In this document: positions 16,919 through 27,573 of the stretch, one piece after another | Position numbering within the stretch: position 1 is the stretch's first letter | Layout: the number at the start of each line of letters is the position of its first letter | NCBI GenBank assembly: GCA_015501055.1 | Contig: JADNYV010000358.1 | Coordinates: forward strand, 1 to 35,000 | Source: Mucidula mucida | Taxonomy: Eukaryota > Basidiomycota > Agaricomycetes > Agaricales > Physalacriaceae | Direction: 5' to 3' | Length of the DNA: 35,000 nucleotides | Translations under genes and position numbers: made by a program | Notes under the pieces: model-generated | Told to the model about the DNA's origin: nothing | What the model saw: the letters and a program-made list of their open reading frames with translations, nothing else | Database searches by the model: none

Positions 16919-19558
16919 CAAGGAATGTACGGAGTAGACTCGGGCCAGAGATATGTTCAGGATACTGGAAACTTACTGCAGTACATGGGTATTGACTGTG
17001 TAATACTGATGGCCTCCGCCATGCCAATATAAGTGCCTATCGCGGCCAAAGTCTTCGAAGTCTAATTTCATTACCAACGGTAAATTAGTAACAAGAAGTA
17101 CTCACGAGGGTCGTTGATAGTCTAGCTATCCCTAATTGCCAGACAACACTGTCAGGCATTAGTTAAACAGTCGCAGTGACCAAGCCGACAATAAGGTGCT
17201 TTATATGATTGATAGAGCACATTCGACGTGGTTCAAAATGCTTTTGCGTTGGGATCAGTATGCGAAAACCTCAGCAATCAATCGTGCCCAACGCCATCTC
17301 CGCGAACTTGACGATATCAATCCCTCAAGGATATGGCCGAGAACGAGTTGGGTACATGTAACCTGCGAGAAGAAGGCGTCTGTATTCCATGATGTGAGAG
17401 AAAGCTTCTGCGTGTCAAGTTCCGTAGTGTGAGAGAAATTGAAAGCCTCTACGCTACTTCGAGCTGTATGGGTGCCTACCGTCGCGTGTTAGACGACATC
17501 GAGTACGGAACTACGTACCAGAATCCGGTTGAACATGGCGGCCAAGCTCGTTAGAGCGCCCCGGTTGATTGCAAGGATTATCAACTAGTCAAGAAGAGTG
17601 TCGGTCCTACGAAAACATGTGTTACCGAGAGAACGTCTCGAGAGATGTTGGAAGACACGTAGACTCTAACACCCGTTTGCTTATGGTGAAGAATCCAACA
17701 TAGCACCACTGTTATACTCAGATCACAACCCGCTGTGGCGCCCGCTTGGAAAGTAATGATGGAAACGGAAGGAAAAGTCCTGACCTCGGTGTTGACCAGG
17801 TTGCTGAACGTGCCGCCAATCCCACTAAAGGCCTATGTAGCAAGAAGTTGGACCTAGGTTGCTGAGCAGCGTGGAAAGGGTCTCGTATACATACTAGCGC
17901 CGTTCTGCCACGAGAGAAACATAATTTAACACGGACGAGATTCCGACAGACCTAGGCATTGCATCTAGTTTTTCGAAGAGCCCAAATTGGTTGATGAGAA
18001 CTTCGTAGACCCACACAATAAAGGTGGCAATGTGGACGCATGAAAGAAACCTATTATACTTCTTCAGCTACAGGAACCCACGAGCTTCTCAAATGAAACT
18101 CACCCAAGAGTACCAACCATGAATTGAACATGATTGGTGTCCGATTTACATAACGGACAACTAGATTCATAAGTAAGTTAGTGACTACGCGAGAGCTCAT
18201 GTAGTCACGTACGAAACCAGCCCCAAAGCATCTGCAAATGATCGAATTGAGATTTGAGAGCGACAAGTGTGAATCCTTACATTAGATCAACCACTAGGGC
18301 TATGAACATGCATCCGAAGGTGTTCGCAAAACTTTCAGGCATTTGTGAGGTATGGGCGGAACGAGAACCCAAACACCAGGTTCCCTTTATAGAGAAGGTA
18401 TGGCTAGCAGTACATAGGAGCGTCGTCAGAGGAGCGGCGCTCCCTGCACCTGACGGAAGGATTGCACGGAGGTGCGAACCTGGATAACGGAGGCAAGAAG
18501 TGAACAGGTTGTCAGTGTCTGAAGATTGAATGAAATAGATTCTACACATGATTCTGAGCCGAGACTTACGTCCATATTCTGGTCCGTGGTTGTGCGACAT
18601 AGCTATGAGGTTATTCTCAAGGGCCTCAGCGACGTACACAGCGATCTTGACTCGCAGGGATAAGAGTCAAGACATTAGACTGTGAAAGCGCATGCCGCCT
18701 TGCCGTTTTACCCCCTAAGTATGTCAAGATATCCCGGAGAGTGTGGTCCAGAAGAGAAGAGGAGTACACGCCACAGTTTGTTGGTTACACTTTTGTTTAT
18801 CTAGGAAACGATATGGGACAAGGTCTATCACAATACGATCACGTCATCGATGGAGCTCGAAGGTATATGGGAGGAGAACGAAGGCCACCCACTGTTACGC
18901 AAGTCATTGCCGAACGACGTGCAAAGGAAGGAACTAGTGACGTTCTTTCGGACAGGTAAACGGCCGACATGAGATGTGTTCATCGTGAATTTTAGATAAC
19001 GAGAAGTATGAAATGCACAAAACCTAAAGCACGTTAGGTCAATCGCAAAAGGACGTCACGGGAGATCACTCACTACTGTGTCAACAATCCTACCTTCCGT
19101 TCAAAGTGCTCCTTCTTTCCGTCATTGGGTAGCACTTGTCCAGAACCGTCCATAGCCAGTCCGGATACTTTTCATAGTGCAGGCGACTGGTCTTTGAGGT
19201 GGTTCAAGTGCTGTTAATCGGCGGTACGAGCGTGACCTACAAGGGGAACCAGACCTAAGGGTCAAAGTCGAAACGGAGTGAGCAAAATCAGCTGCCTTCG
19301 CTACTGTTATTCGACATGGAGATGCTAGGCCGCACAGTGGTCGGATGCAAGCGCACAAATACCGGGTTGAGGTCATGCTATACGGAACATCGGACCGCCA
19401 ACAAGTCACGCAGCAGGCAAATCTGGTTAGGTAGAGCCAAGTCTCTCTGCTGGGTTCACACTTGGGACATTTGCTTGGAAGTCTCTTCAGTACACAGACA
19501 TAAAGCCACAAACATGCAAGGAATGGTCCACGTAGAAAACAGGTTCACAATTCAACGA
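16919..19558. other. 2.6-kb interval without a recognisable gene
   Basis: Several short open stretches occur on the plus strand (for example 17196-17432, 18254-18487, 18741-18959). None carries a known motif or joins to a neighbour with sensible splice sites. The mix of short, coding-like fragments broken by stops could be an old decayed gene or transposon. Two adjacent hairpins lie at 17116-17162. Confidence 0.45.
17116..17162. other. Two adjacent hairpins
   Basis: GATAG-TCTAG-CTATC (17116-17130) is a short palindrome. One base later, 17132-17162 folds into a longer stem with arms CTAATTGCCAGACA and TGTCAGGCATTAG around a 4-base loop, with one bulge and one mismatch. The function is unknown. 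Confidence 0.4.
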
Positions 19559-20077
19559 TCACACGTCTTCTCCTTCAACATGGCCCGCCTTGCTGTGGAC
19601 GTACGCGTAGTGGTCGTTGGCCCAGACATAGAGGCCAATGCCTAAAGAAATTAGGACACGGACTTACTCATCCAACGAAATTTTACCAACCGAAGAGGAA
19701 AGGAACAGTATAAAAGGGTGCTTCTCCTTTGAGGTGTCTAAGCGCGCCTTCGAGGTATCCGCGAGCCCAGTGGGGTCCAACCTTGAGTTGAAAGGGAGAC
19801 AGCGCTGTAGCAGAAACAAATGAGTGACAACACCTCCCCGGAACGTACGACTGGCATACAATACTGATAGACACCGCGCTGTACTGCAATACCCTCTTTG
19901 TCGCCGAACCACCTGATCTACGTTGATATGAGCTGTTTTAATCCTCCGTACCAGACTGGAGGGCCTCACCCATTCCCTCCTGGCTATAAAAGAACTGTAC
20001 GTCAGACTGGACTGAACGTGATCGCGAAGACACTCACGACCAGGCATACCACTAAAGCGAATAGCAGAGGGCCTCAT
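19559..20077 (-). CDS. QCR8: Ubiquinol-cytochrome c reductase subunit 8 (QCR8), respiratory complex III
   Basis: Small subunit of the mitochondrial cytochrome bc1 complex, embedded in the inner membrane beside cytochrome b. Five minus-strand exons: 20077-20038, 19983-19970 (14 nt), 19917-19860, 19804-19691, 19641-19559. They give 309 nt, 102 aa, close to the usual length. The N-terminus MRPSAIRFSGMPG, the middle YQYSLSPFQLK, the single membrane helix ending PFLFGIGLYVWAND, and the C-terminal NSKAG-type signature (here HSKAGH) all match the family. The 14-nt microexon was chosen because it uses standard GTGAGT and GTGAGG donors, gives two introns of 54 and 52 nt, and keeps frame. The last intron uses a GTTGGT donor. 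Confidence 0.85.
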
Positions 20078-20694
20078 GACTGAGAGACGAGGGTGATGGG
20101 GTGATAGATACTTGCACTCGATGGATTGTTCGCTGAAATTTATACTAACGTCCAGTTCGGATTAGAAGCGGCGGCGGTCCTAAATCGCAGTCTTCTGATA
20201 CTGCAATTTATTCCATCCTTGAATTGAAAGGTTAAAGTCGCTGGAGAACCCGCTGTCAAACATCAACTTCACATACACCAGCGAAGTCATCGGCGGCCAG
20301 TTTATCCGCTAGGTGGAATGCACACCAGCTTCATGTAAAGTTATTCAAGTCATCGGCTGCCGCCAAATCTATAAGTCTTGACTCCGGTTGTTTTGTCGTA
20401 TTCAACCGGATTGACCAAAGGCTGCTCGCGTATGAGCTCCTACCTGGCTCCTACTACCTAGCATATATAATCACTGTCTGCTCGATACTAGTCAATTAAT
20501 AAGGTATCCGTGATGCGCTGGAACTCACTCTGATTCACGCCAATAACGGGACTTGACTGAAGTATACCCTTCGTCTCGCACATCGAGAAGAAAGCAAACA
20601 CTCGAATTAGGTGTTGATCTGTACTTGTACACAATTCCTGTAATAAAGAGGGTAATATCAAGAGTCCAAGAAAAAGTAAAGTCCGCGCTCGGTG
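20078..20694. other. QCR8 promoter side and SNARE 3' side
   Basis: No gene was seen. As both flanking genes run on the minus strand, this region holds the QCR8 promoter and the SNARE gene's 3' end. The 11-mer AAGTCATCGGC occurs twice (20284-20294 and 20347-20357), each in a GC-rich CGGC context, and may be a regulatory site. Confidence 0.45.
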
Positions 20695-21603
20695 CTATAT
20701 CAGTATAGCCACCACGAGCAATATGATAAGAACGATGGTGAGGATCGTGATACACCAACCACTGCCGCTCTGTTCTGTTTGCCGTACGAAACGGCGCATC
20801 TTGGTCATGGCGGAGTCCAGTTTTGTTTCTGTGCTATCGACGCCAGACTCTAGGTCTGTCAACATTCTGGAGAACAATTAGAAGAAAGGCCAGGGTGAGG
20901 ACTTGTAACCCACTCGTTATGTTCACTAATTTCCTGACCCATGAGCCCAGCTTGTTGCGCGAGATTGGACAATGTGCCTGCTATCGAGTCCATGGTCATA
21001 TCTTGTTGTTGCATGAGCATCTACGCCAACAGGTGAGTATATTGACCAATGCATAACAGAGGCGACGCACCTGCTGCTCTTCCCTCGCCCACGCGCTCTG
21101 CTCGTCCTCTCTCGGCGTTGGTCGTGGCGACATTATCTGCGAATTAGGCCGTGACCCCGACGGCGAGACGTCTGCTCGCATACCCTACTGTCGATTGTAT
21201 TCCCGTGAACGCCATCCAAACAGCAGACCGCGCGCTTACCTCAATTTCGCCGCGGACACGTTCGACATAGCGGCGGCGCTCCTGGACCTGTTCGAATGAT
21301 ACACCAAACAGGCGCGTGTCCGACGCTGCTTCCACGACTTTGACGCTTTCGTCGAGGTCCTCCAGGTCGGCTTCGAGGGCGGCCAAGGTGGCTTTGAACT
21401 GCAGACAGCGATGAGCACTGTGCCACGCAGTTCTGCGCGGTCCGCACCTCATTTCGCGCCCAAACGAGCTCCTCCGACTCTTCCGTCGTGCCCCTCATCG
21501 AATTCATGTTTCTTATGCGCATATACGAGGCCCGCAGCTGTGTCGCTGCCTGCAGCGACGTCTGGATTTCCGCCTGCACGGCATGGTAGGGGTCAGTGGA
21601 CAT
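20695..21603 (-). CDS. TLG1: Qc-SNARE of the syntaxin-6/Tlg1 family, endosome-Golgi fusion
   Basis: Target SNARE expected at the trans-Golgi/endosome, where its helix joins a four-helix fusion bundle. Five minus-strand exons: 21603-21448, 21398-21240, 21184-21071, 21020-20914, 20866-20695. They total 708 nt, 235 aa. The N-terminal syntaxin-6-type helical domain starts DPYHAVQAEIQTSL. A linker rich in Ser, Pro and Arg follows. The SNARE motif runs from about residue 144 to 208 with the zero-layer glutamine Q172 (LMGQEI). A tail-anchor helix (TILTIVLIILLVVAILI) ends the protein, as expected for a C-terminally anchored SNARE. The start at 21603 is the ATG directly before the conserved domain. 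Confidence 0.88.
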
Positions 21604-21751
21604 GGGTGAATGTGGCTGTGCAAGCCAGGAAAACGCGATCATCTCCCGCTCAAGGATCGCGCATATTATTACTGAAAAAGGCCGGACGGCATCTCGGCAA
21701 CAACTTTTACGACAACGTGGACAACGCGTTCAGGGTTGACCATCGACGACT
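21604..21751. promoter_or_regulatory. 148-bp divergent promoter between SNARE and F-box-like genes
   Basis: The two flanking genes start head-to-head with only 148 bp between their ATG codons. Any core promoter must be shared or overlapping. No clear TATA box was seen. Confidence 0.5.
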
Positions 21752-23022
21752 ATGGCGTCCCTCGTCCTAACTGTCCTGGCATTGCTCTTCCCAGTTTTCA
21801 TCTCATGTTGGCGTCGTGGTATGCCTAATTAACACTTGAGGTGATCTAGCTCATGTTCTAGCCAGCATCCTCGTGGTGGTCAGCAAAGAAAGTCGCGCCG
21901 CAATTATCTGCTGCTCAGGACTGTAACGAGGACGTGCTGAGGCTCATTTTCACACTTTGTACCGATTCAACTCTTGCTGCTGCAGCGAGGGTTTGCCGTA
22001 CATGGACTGCACCGGCGCAACGAGAGCTCTTTTCGGTTCTCCCGACCGAGCGGGAGCGCCGCACAGCTGACCCCCGATGGTCAGAAATTGCTCGATCCAT
22101 GGAAGGTAGTGCTGTTCTTCGATCATACCTCCGCGAGCTGCGCATATCCTGCTGGAAACGAATTGGAGGCGTTGAACCCTTCCGTTGGCTTAGGCTGTTG
22201 CCTGACGAAGGACTCATATTGCTCGAGGCTACCGCAGCCCGTGACCTCGAGGCGGAGCTCAGCGCTCTAGTCTTTTCATGTCCAGCACTTCGTAACCTCC
22301 GATCATTGATTTCGACGCCTGTGGTTCTGGGTGGTACTGCGGGTTTAGACTTGTGCTTGTCGAATCCTGCCCTGGGACATTTGGGACTGTCGGGTATGAG
22401 TCTTCAAGCCACCCGTCCATTGAACCCAAAGCCTTGCAACACCGTTCGCCGCCTCAGCATCCTAGATTCCTATTTTCTTGACGCCACCCAAAACGTAATC
22501 CGCGCTTGCGCAGCTGGTCTCCAGCGTTTAGACCTGGATGTACGCATGATGAAGAAATATTCTGACTTGAGCGGCATCTTATGCAATCTCCCAAAGCTCA
22601 CTCATCTCTATCTTGCATGGTCTGAAGAGCCAGACACTGTGGTTCCTTTCCTTGACACTGTGGTAGAACTCCTTCCAGATTTGCGTCATTTGCGCGCTGG
22701 ATCCTGCCTTTACACTGCTGCATTTTTTGCAAACCTCCCACCTGCCCTCGAAACTCTACATCTGTTATATTTCCCCGATGACATCGAAGGAACTTGGCCG
22801 ATTGAAACTGTAATCACTGAAGCTTCGTTCCCCGTTGACGCTGCTATTGCTGGCTTCAGCGCACATACAATGCTGAAGGAGGTTACCCTTGGTCCCCATC
22901 CAAGTCGTTCAGCACCACACCGTCCATGCCCGAGCCTTCATGAAGCATGCAATTCACATGGAATCGTCCTGCACACACCATCCCAATCGTTTTCATCGGA
23001 ACGTGCCTTCTTCCGGCCCTGA
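21752..23022 (+). CDS. F-box/LRR-like protein with hydrophobic N-terminus
   Basis: Two exons, 21752-21818 and 21884-23022, give 1206 nt, 401 aa. The long second exon contains an F-box-like helix pair (EDVLRLIFTLC ... AAARVCRTWTAPAQREL, about residues 40-70) followed by leucine-rich, weakly repeated segments such as LPKLTHLYLAW and LPDLRHLRAGS. Many basidiomycete F-box-type proteins look like this and may serve as substrate receptors of SCF ubiquitin ligases. Exon 1 is an inference: it is the nearest upstream ATG that joins in frame (donor GTATGC, acceptor GGTCAG, 65-nt intron). It adds a strongly hydrophobic first 20 residues, unusual for an F-box protein. The last 50 residues look atypical, so a further intron or shift near the 3' end is possible. 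Confidence 0.65.
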
Positions 23023-23128
23023 TTGTGCTTGTACCACTTCGTTTCCTGTTCTTTCCATATCTATCCTATATACCTATGCAACACTATAAAGATGTTCATC
23101 CGGCGTCACCGCCTTCAGCTCCAAAAAC

Positions 23129-24111
23129 ATGTCCGCGCGGACCTTTTCTACGATCTATCTTTCCTTCGGTATTGAACTGGAGGGACTCGTCGTTCGGCAT
23201 TTCTGTCCCCAACACAATAACCCAAAGGCCCAAGAGGCCTTGGCCAACGCTGTCTGCAGCGGTATTCCAGGTTGCCTCTTTTGCTGGCGCCAACGACCCG
23301 ACTCGGACTATACCTCATGGTCTATCGTGCAGGACACGTCTCTCCTACCACCCCCATCTCCTCCGCTCTCCGTTGGCATTGAGCTTGTCTCTCGTATTCT
23401 GAATGACGGCACAGGTGATCGGTGTTTTGTGGTCAAAGAACGCTCCGCCTGAATGACTGAGATAGACGCTGTTGGACGGGCGATTGCAGCACTGGGGACG
23501 GCGAAAGATGCTATAGAGGTTTGTGGAGGCCAAGGGCACTGGCTTTCACATTCATATCGGGATACGCGACACCAGCAATAACAACACATACACCCTTGAA
23601 GACCTCCAAAAAATTGCAATGGTGGTCTTGCATTATGAGGGTATGCCAATTCACCCATTTCCGAGGCATGTAACTGCACCCTCATCACATTCTTCATCTA
23701 GGGCAAATTGACAAGCTTCATCCCCCACACCGTAGGGAAGCAGATGATCCTTACATTTTCTCGAACACTCTGGCAATCAGCGTCACTTCTGGTCATACAG
23801 TGCAGGACATATTGGGCGCAATTCTTCAGTGTGACAATATCCCCGACCTCATCCAACTCTTCAATCCGCCTCGGCCAGGTCACAATGATGATCCAGCTCG
23901 GGCATGCCGCTACTACAAATACAACTTTACCAGTCTGAGTACCTTGGGTACTATCGAGTTTCGTCAACCTGACGGAACTTTTGATCCTCAGAAGATCAAG
24001 GAGACCATTGTGTTTTATCTGACCTTCGTCAGGTCGTGCTTGGTGCGCCGGCTGCTTTGGCTGGACAACGGTAGCGAACCCATTCACACGTTTGTTAAGG
24101 TTATTATGTGA
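23129..24111 (+). pseudogene. Amidoligase-family protein with one apparent frameshift
   Basis: Resembles the fungal putative amidoligase family (COOH-NH2 ligase fold, role in fungi unknown). Best model: exons 23129-23414, 23466-23640 and 23702-24111, total 871 nt, one more than a multiple of three. Family features are FGIELEGLV near the start, YTSWSIVQDTSL, SVGIELVSRIL, GTGFHIHIGI, HPPHRREADDPYI and TSLSTLGTIEFRQPDGT near the end. The frame breaks at about 23519-23524 (GGTTTGTGG): upstream DAVGRAIAALGTAKDAIEV and downstream EAKGTGFHIHIG both fit the family but lie in different frames. Dropping one T would restore 289 aa. Apart from this the gene looks intact, so the break may be a young mutation or a sequence error. 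Confidence 0.7.
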
Positions 24112-24704
24112 TTTTAAGTTGCCTTTATTATATCAACATATCTCATCTTGCGTACTATTGATACAAACAAGTTGTCAGTAATCTTTTACTATTTAAATAC
24201 TTTAATCGTCTTGAGTTCGATGGTCATGTCGTGCAGTATTACGGTGAGTGTGGTTTTCCGACGCTTCCCGTAGTATACTTCCAAGACTGATGGACGATGA
24301 TACTATATAGGGTATCGCGCCTACCCTTATCATCGCCCGCGTCATGGCCGGACAGTCACGTCCAAACGACTCATGGACGCGTCCTTCGCTCCCTCACATG
24401 GGCACTAACGTGTGATCCATGGTGGAGTCGATACAATTCGCCAGCGCGGGCGGGGTACATCGACTTGGAGGAATTCCGACATACACCTCAATCAGAGAAT
24501 GAGGCTTCTCTGCGAATTGAGTACGGGAGGGCAGTTTGAAGTTTGTCCTGTGACGTGCATTGGTTCTGCTGTATTCCTTGACCTGTCTGTAGCCTTTCTT
24601 TCGTGATGCTTCTTCGACGTCGATCTTGAGCTCATGCACAGCCCAAAGATTCAATAATTCTCCGGTCTGATTATGCCTTCTGAATCTACATAACCTCCCG
24701 CTCT
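24112..24704. other. Intergenic, no gene seen
   Basis: This lies between the convergent amidoligase-like gene and the first epoxide-hydrolase-like gene, so it should contain both 3' ends. Short open frames have no recognisable motif. AT-rich sequence at 24112-24200 is probably the amidoligase terminator. Confidence 0.5.
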
Positions 24705-25956
24705 TCACAAAACAGAATTTTCCAGCCATTCCAACAAGTCCTTGTTTACCTCATCTGGCCTCTGGATCATGACCCAATGGTCCGCATCGTAGTCCTGGAA
24801 TGTAAAGTCAGGAGCATACTTGAAGAAAGGAGCTCGCATCAAGACAATGATCGAGATGTAGTCTCGGGTGGCGCCACCGAAAAACACCGGTTTGTTGATC
24901 GTTGCATTGGATTCTGGTATGCCTAAACTCGAGAAATTAGCTTGGAATGAAGACGGACAGCCAAGCATACCCTGATTGTCGAGTCTGTCAATATCAGACG
25001 TCATAATCTTGTACCAGTTGAGAGACGCTGTGATGCCCGACTCAAGGAACACCGATTTGCTTGTATAGAATTCCTGGCGAACCGTAAACATTGAAATCCT
25101 CAACTTGTGATAATCATATCGTACCTCTGGTGATATGAAGTAGTCCGTGGTAGATTTAGACTCTAACCATGCTTGAAGAGCTCCAACGGGCGACCATTCG
25201 GTGATTGACAACCGCGGATCTGAGGAGTAGAGTAGGGAGAAGAACGGGTCGATGTTGTTGCTAATGATCTCAGCGGCATTGTCTTGAGAGAAGAACGCCC
25301 AATATCCCCACGCGTCGTACCCAGATATTTCTATCGCCTAATGGGTGCCATTAGCACGGACGTTCGAATCTCAGGCAGTTGGGCCACACCGTATCCGAAA
25401 GTTCCTTGTAAGTCGATCCAGGAGGAGGTGTATATCCGATAGCAAAGAAAGCAAACGCGAGGAATCTGTCTTGAAAGTAATTCGCCAACCGACTGTTTAT
25501 CTTGGCTCCCCTTTCACAATACAGGAATTTCAGCTCCTGTCCATCGAAGGCAACCAGATGGAGAACTGACCAGTCATGCGCAATAGCAACTACGTTTTCG
25601 GCACCTTCATGGTCCAATATATCGACAATGTCCTTCGTGATGAGGCTGCTCTTGTACGCTTCTGTCTCCAGAGGCTTAGCCGTTCCGCCGTATCCCAACA
25701 TGTCCGGCACAATGAGCCCGTATCCTTGGTCGGCAAAGAAATTAATTTGGTACCGCCAGTCATACGACGTGCTTGGAAACCCGTGAAGGAAGAGCAGATA
25801 CGGCTTGGCTGTGTCTTGGGGAGACGAGAAGTAGTAGTGATAATTGAGACCACGCGAGACGTTGAAGTCTTTGTAAGAGGAAGGGTCCGGGCTCGGTACA
25901 GCAAGGACGCCACAGACCAAAGCCAGCAGAGGGACTAAAGTGCGCAGAAGAGACAT
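24705..25956 (-). CDS. Secreted epoxide-hydrolase-like alpha/beta hydrolase, copy A
   Basis: Five minus-strand exons: 25956-25571, 25510-25390, 25337-25125, 25073-24971, 24922-24705. They total 1041 nt, 346 aa. A signal peptide (MSLLRTLVPLLALVCGVLA) points to secretion. The epoxide hydrolase pattern is the oxyanion motif H58-G-F-P61, the nucleophile D128 in AHDW, the family lid region with SYDWRYQ and GYDAWGYW, an acid near D295 and the catalytic H323 (DADHWVM). The expected reaction is opening of an epoxide to a diol through an ester on D128; the natural substrate is unknown. The residue before HDW is Ala instead of the usual Gly. Copy B lies directly upstream on the same strand with the same exon lengths. 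Three of the four introns are multiples of three without a stop. Confidence 0.87.
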
Positions 25957-26326
25957 AAGGGGTTGTAGCTGCTTCGAAAAAAGCCATGGCCTTCTTATAC
26001 GCGATCCGAGAACATGCCAACGCTAAGCACAAAGGCTCGTCAGCACGTTAGTCAGTAGAAACTCAAAAAAGTCGCTTTATAACTCGAATGAAGACATTGT
26101 TCCATCTACTTCCGGCGTGTTCATGTAATTTGGGTTTGGTACTGGGGTGACTAAGACATTAGGATGCGTGGCCGGTAGGTTTTCCAATTACGAGACGAGA
26201 GGATATCCCGAGATATCGGACTACCACAGAAATGACTGACCATCAAGCACCTGAAGTGAAGGTCGAGACGAACGGAAACTCTTATTTATTTGTATGTCGG
26301 CATCCAGTCAAATAGGTAGTCGTGCA
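25957..26326. other. Intergenic between the tandem hydrolase genes
   Basis: A 370-bp spacer. It must hold the 3' end of copy B and the promoter of copy A. No element was recognised with confidence. Confidence 0.5.
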
Positions 26327-27573
26327 TCACAGGACAGAGCTCTCAATCCATGCCAACAAATCCTTATTGACCGCGTCTGCCTGTTGTATCATGACCCAAT
26401 GCCCCGCGTCGTAGTCTTGGAATGTAAAGCCCGGAGCGTGCTCAAAGAGTGATGCACGAGAAGTTGTAGCAATGCAATTATAGTCCCGGAGAGCGCCCCC
26501 AAAGAACACCGGCTTGGTGATGTTGACGTTGGCAGCCGGTATATCTACCGCCGACATTTGTGAACGAGTTGAAACAAAGCCCCAGATCCAAATATACCTT
26601 GGCCATCTTTCATGTCGACGTCGGATGTCACGATTTTATACCAATTCAACGATGATGCAATGCCCGAGGCAAGGAACGCTGATTTCGCAGTATTATATTC
26701 CTAGGGCTGGTGAATTCGAAGGACATGTATGAACGAAGAGTGTTACCTCTTGTGATAGCCAGGAATCCGTAGTGGAATTGGACTCCAACCACGCTTGGAG
26801 CACCCCAGTAGGAGACCAGTGGGTAATCGTCAGTCGAGGGTCTGTTGCGTAGCCCAGCGAGAAAAACGAGTCGATGTGGTCTTTTATAATTTGAGCAGCG
26901 TCGTCTTGAGAGAGAAAAGACCAGTATCCCCAAGGGTTGTACCCGACCGCTGCCTCAGACTTCACGACATTTTGAGTTCACAGACTCGATCCAAACAAAA
27001 TACGTACCGATGCCTCGAATTCTTCATAAACGAACCCGGGAGGAACGATATAGCCAACTGCATAGAATGCAAACCCAAGGAAACGATCTGGAAAGTAATT
27101 GGCCAGCCGACTAGTCGGTTTAGAGCCCCTAGAAAGGAAAGGAGATCAGGCTCTAGCTAAGCCACTGGCGGTAGGAAAAACACTAACCAATCATGGCCAA
27201 TGGCAACAACCCTCTCCGCATCCTCGTGATCCAATATTTCAACGAGATCCTTCGTGATGAGACTGCTCTTGTATGCCTCTACATCCTCCGGTTTGCCTGT
27301 TCCACCATATCCCAACATGTCGGGTACAACCAGTCCATATCCTTGAGCGGAGAAAAATTCAATTTGGTACCGCCAGTCATATGACGAGCTTGGGAAGCCG
27401 TGAAGGAACAGCAGATACGGTTTTGTCATATCCTGCGGAGAGGAAAAGTAGTATTGATAGTTGATGCCGCGCGAAACATTGAAGTCCTTGTAAAAGGCGG
27501 CGTCGATGGAAGGAGAAGCGAGGGCGCCACAAATCAAGGCTAGTAAGGGGACGAAGACGCGCAGGACAGCCAT
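26327..27573 (-). CDS. Secreted epoxide-hydrolase-like alpha/beta hydrolase, copy B
   Basis: Tandem paralogue of copy A. Exons: 27573-27188, 27128-27008, 26959-26747, 26700-26598, 26544-26327. Their lengths (386, 121, 213, 103, 218 nt) equal those of copy A, again 346 aa. A signal peptide is present (MAVLRVFVPLLALICGALA). Motifs are HGFPSSSYDWRYQ, nucleophile in GHDW (D128), GYNPWGYW, and the C-terminal DAGHWVM histidine. Unlike copy A it has the normal Gly before HDW. Introns differ in length and sequence from copy A while exons align without gaps, so the duplication is not recent. The start at 27573 was chosen to match copy A; ATG codons at 27576 and 27591 are also in frame. Confidence 0.87.

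Noticed and set aside
19898..20083. Plus-strand open frame reading YQTGGPHPFPPGYKR
   Set aside because: It lies wholly opposite QCR8 exons 1-3, whose model is supported by family motifs at both ends and exact frame.
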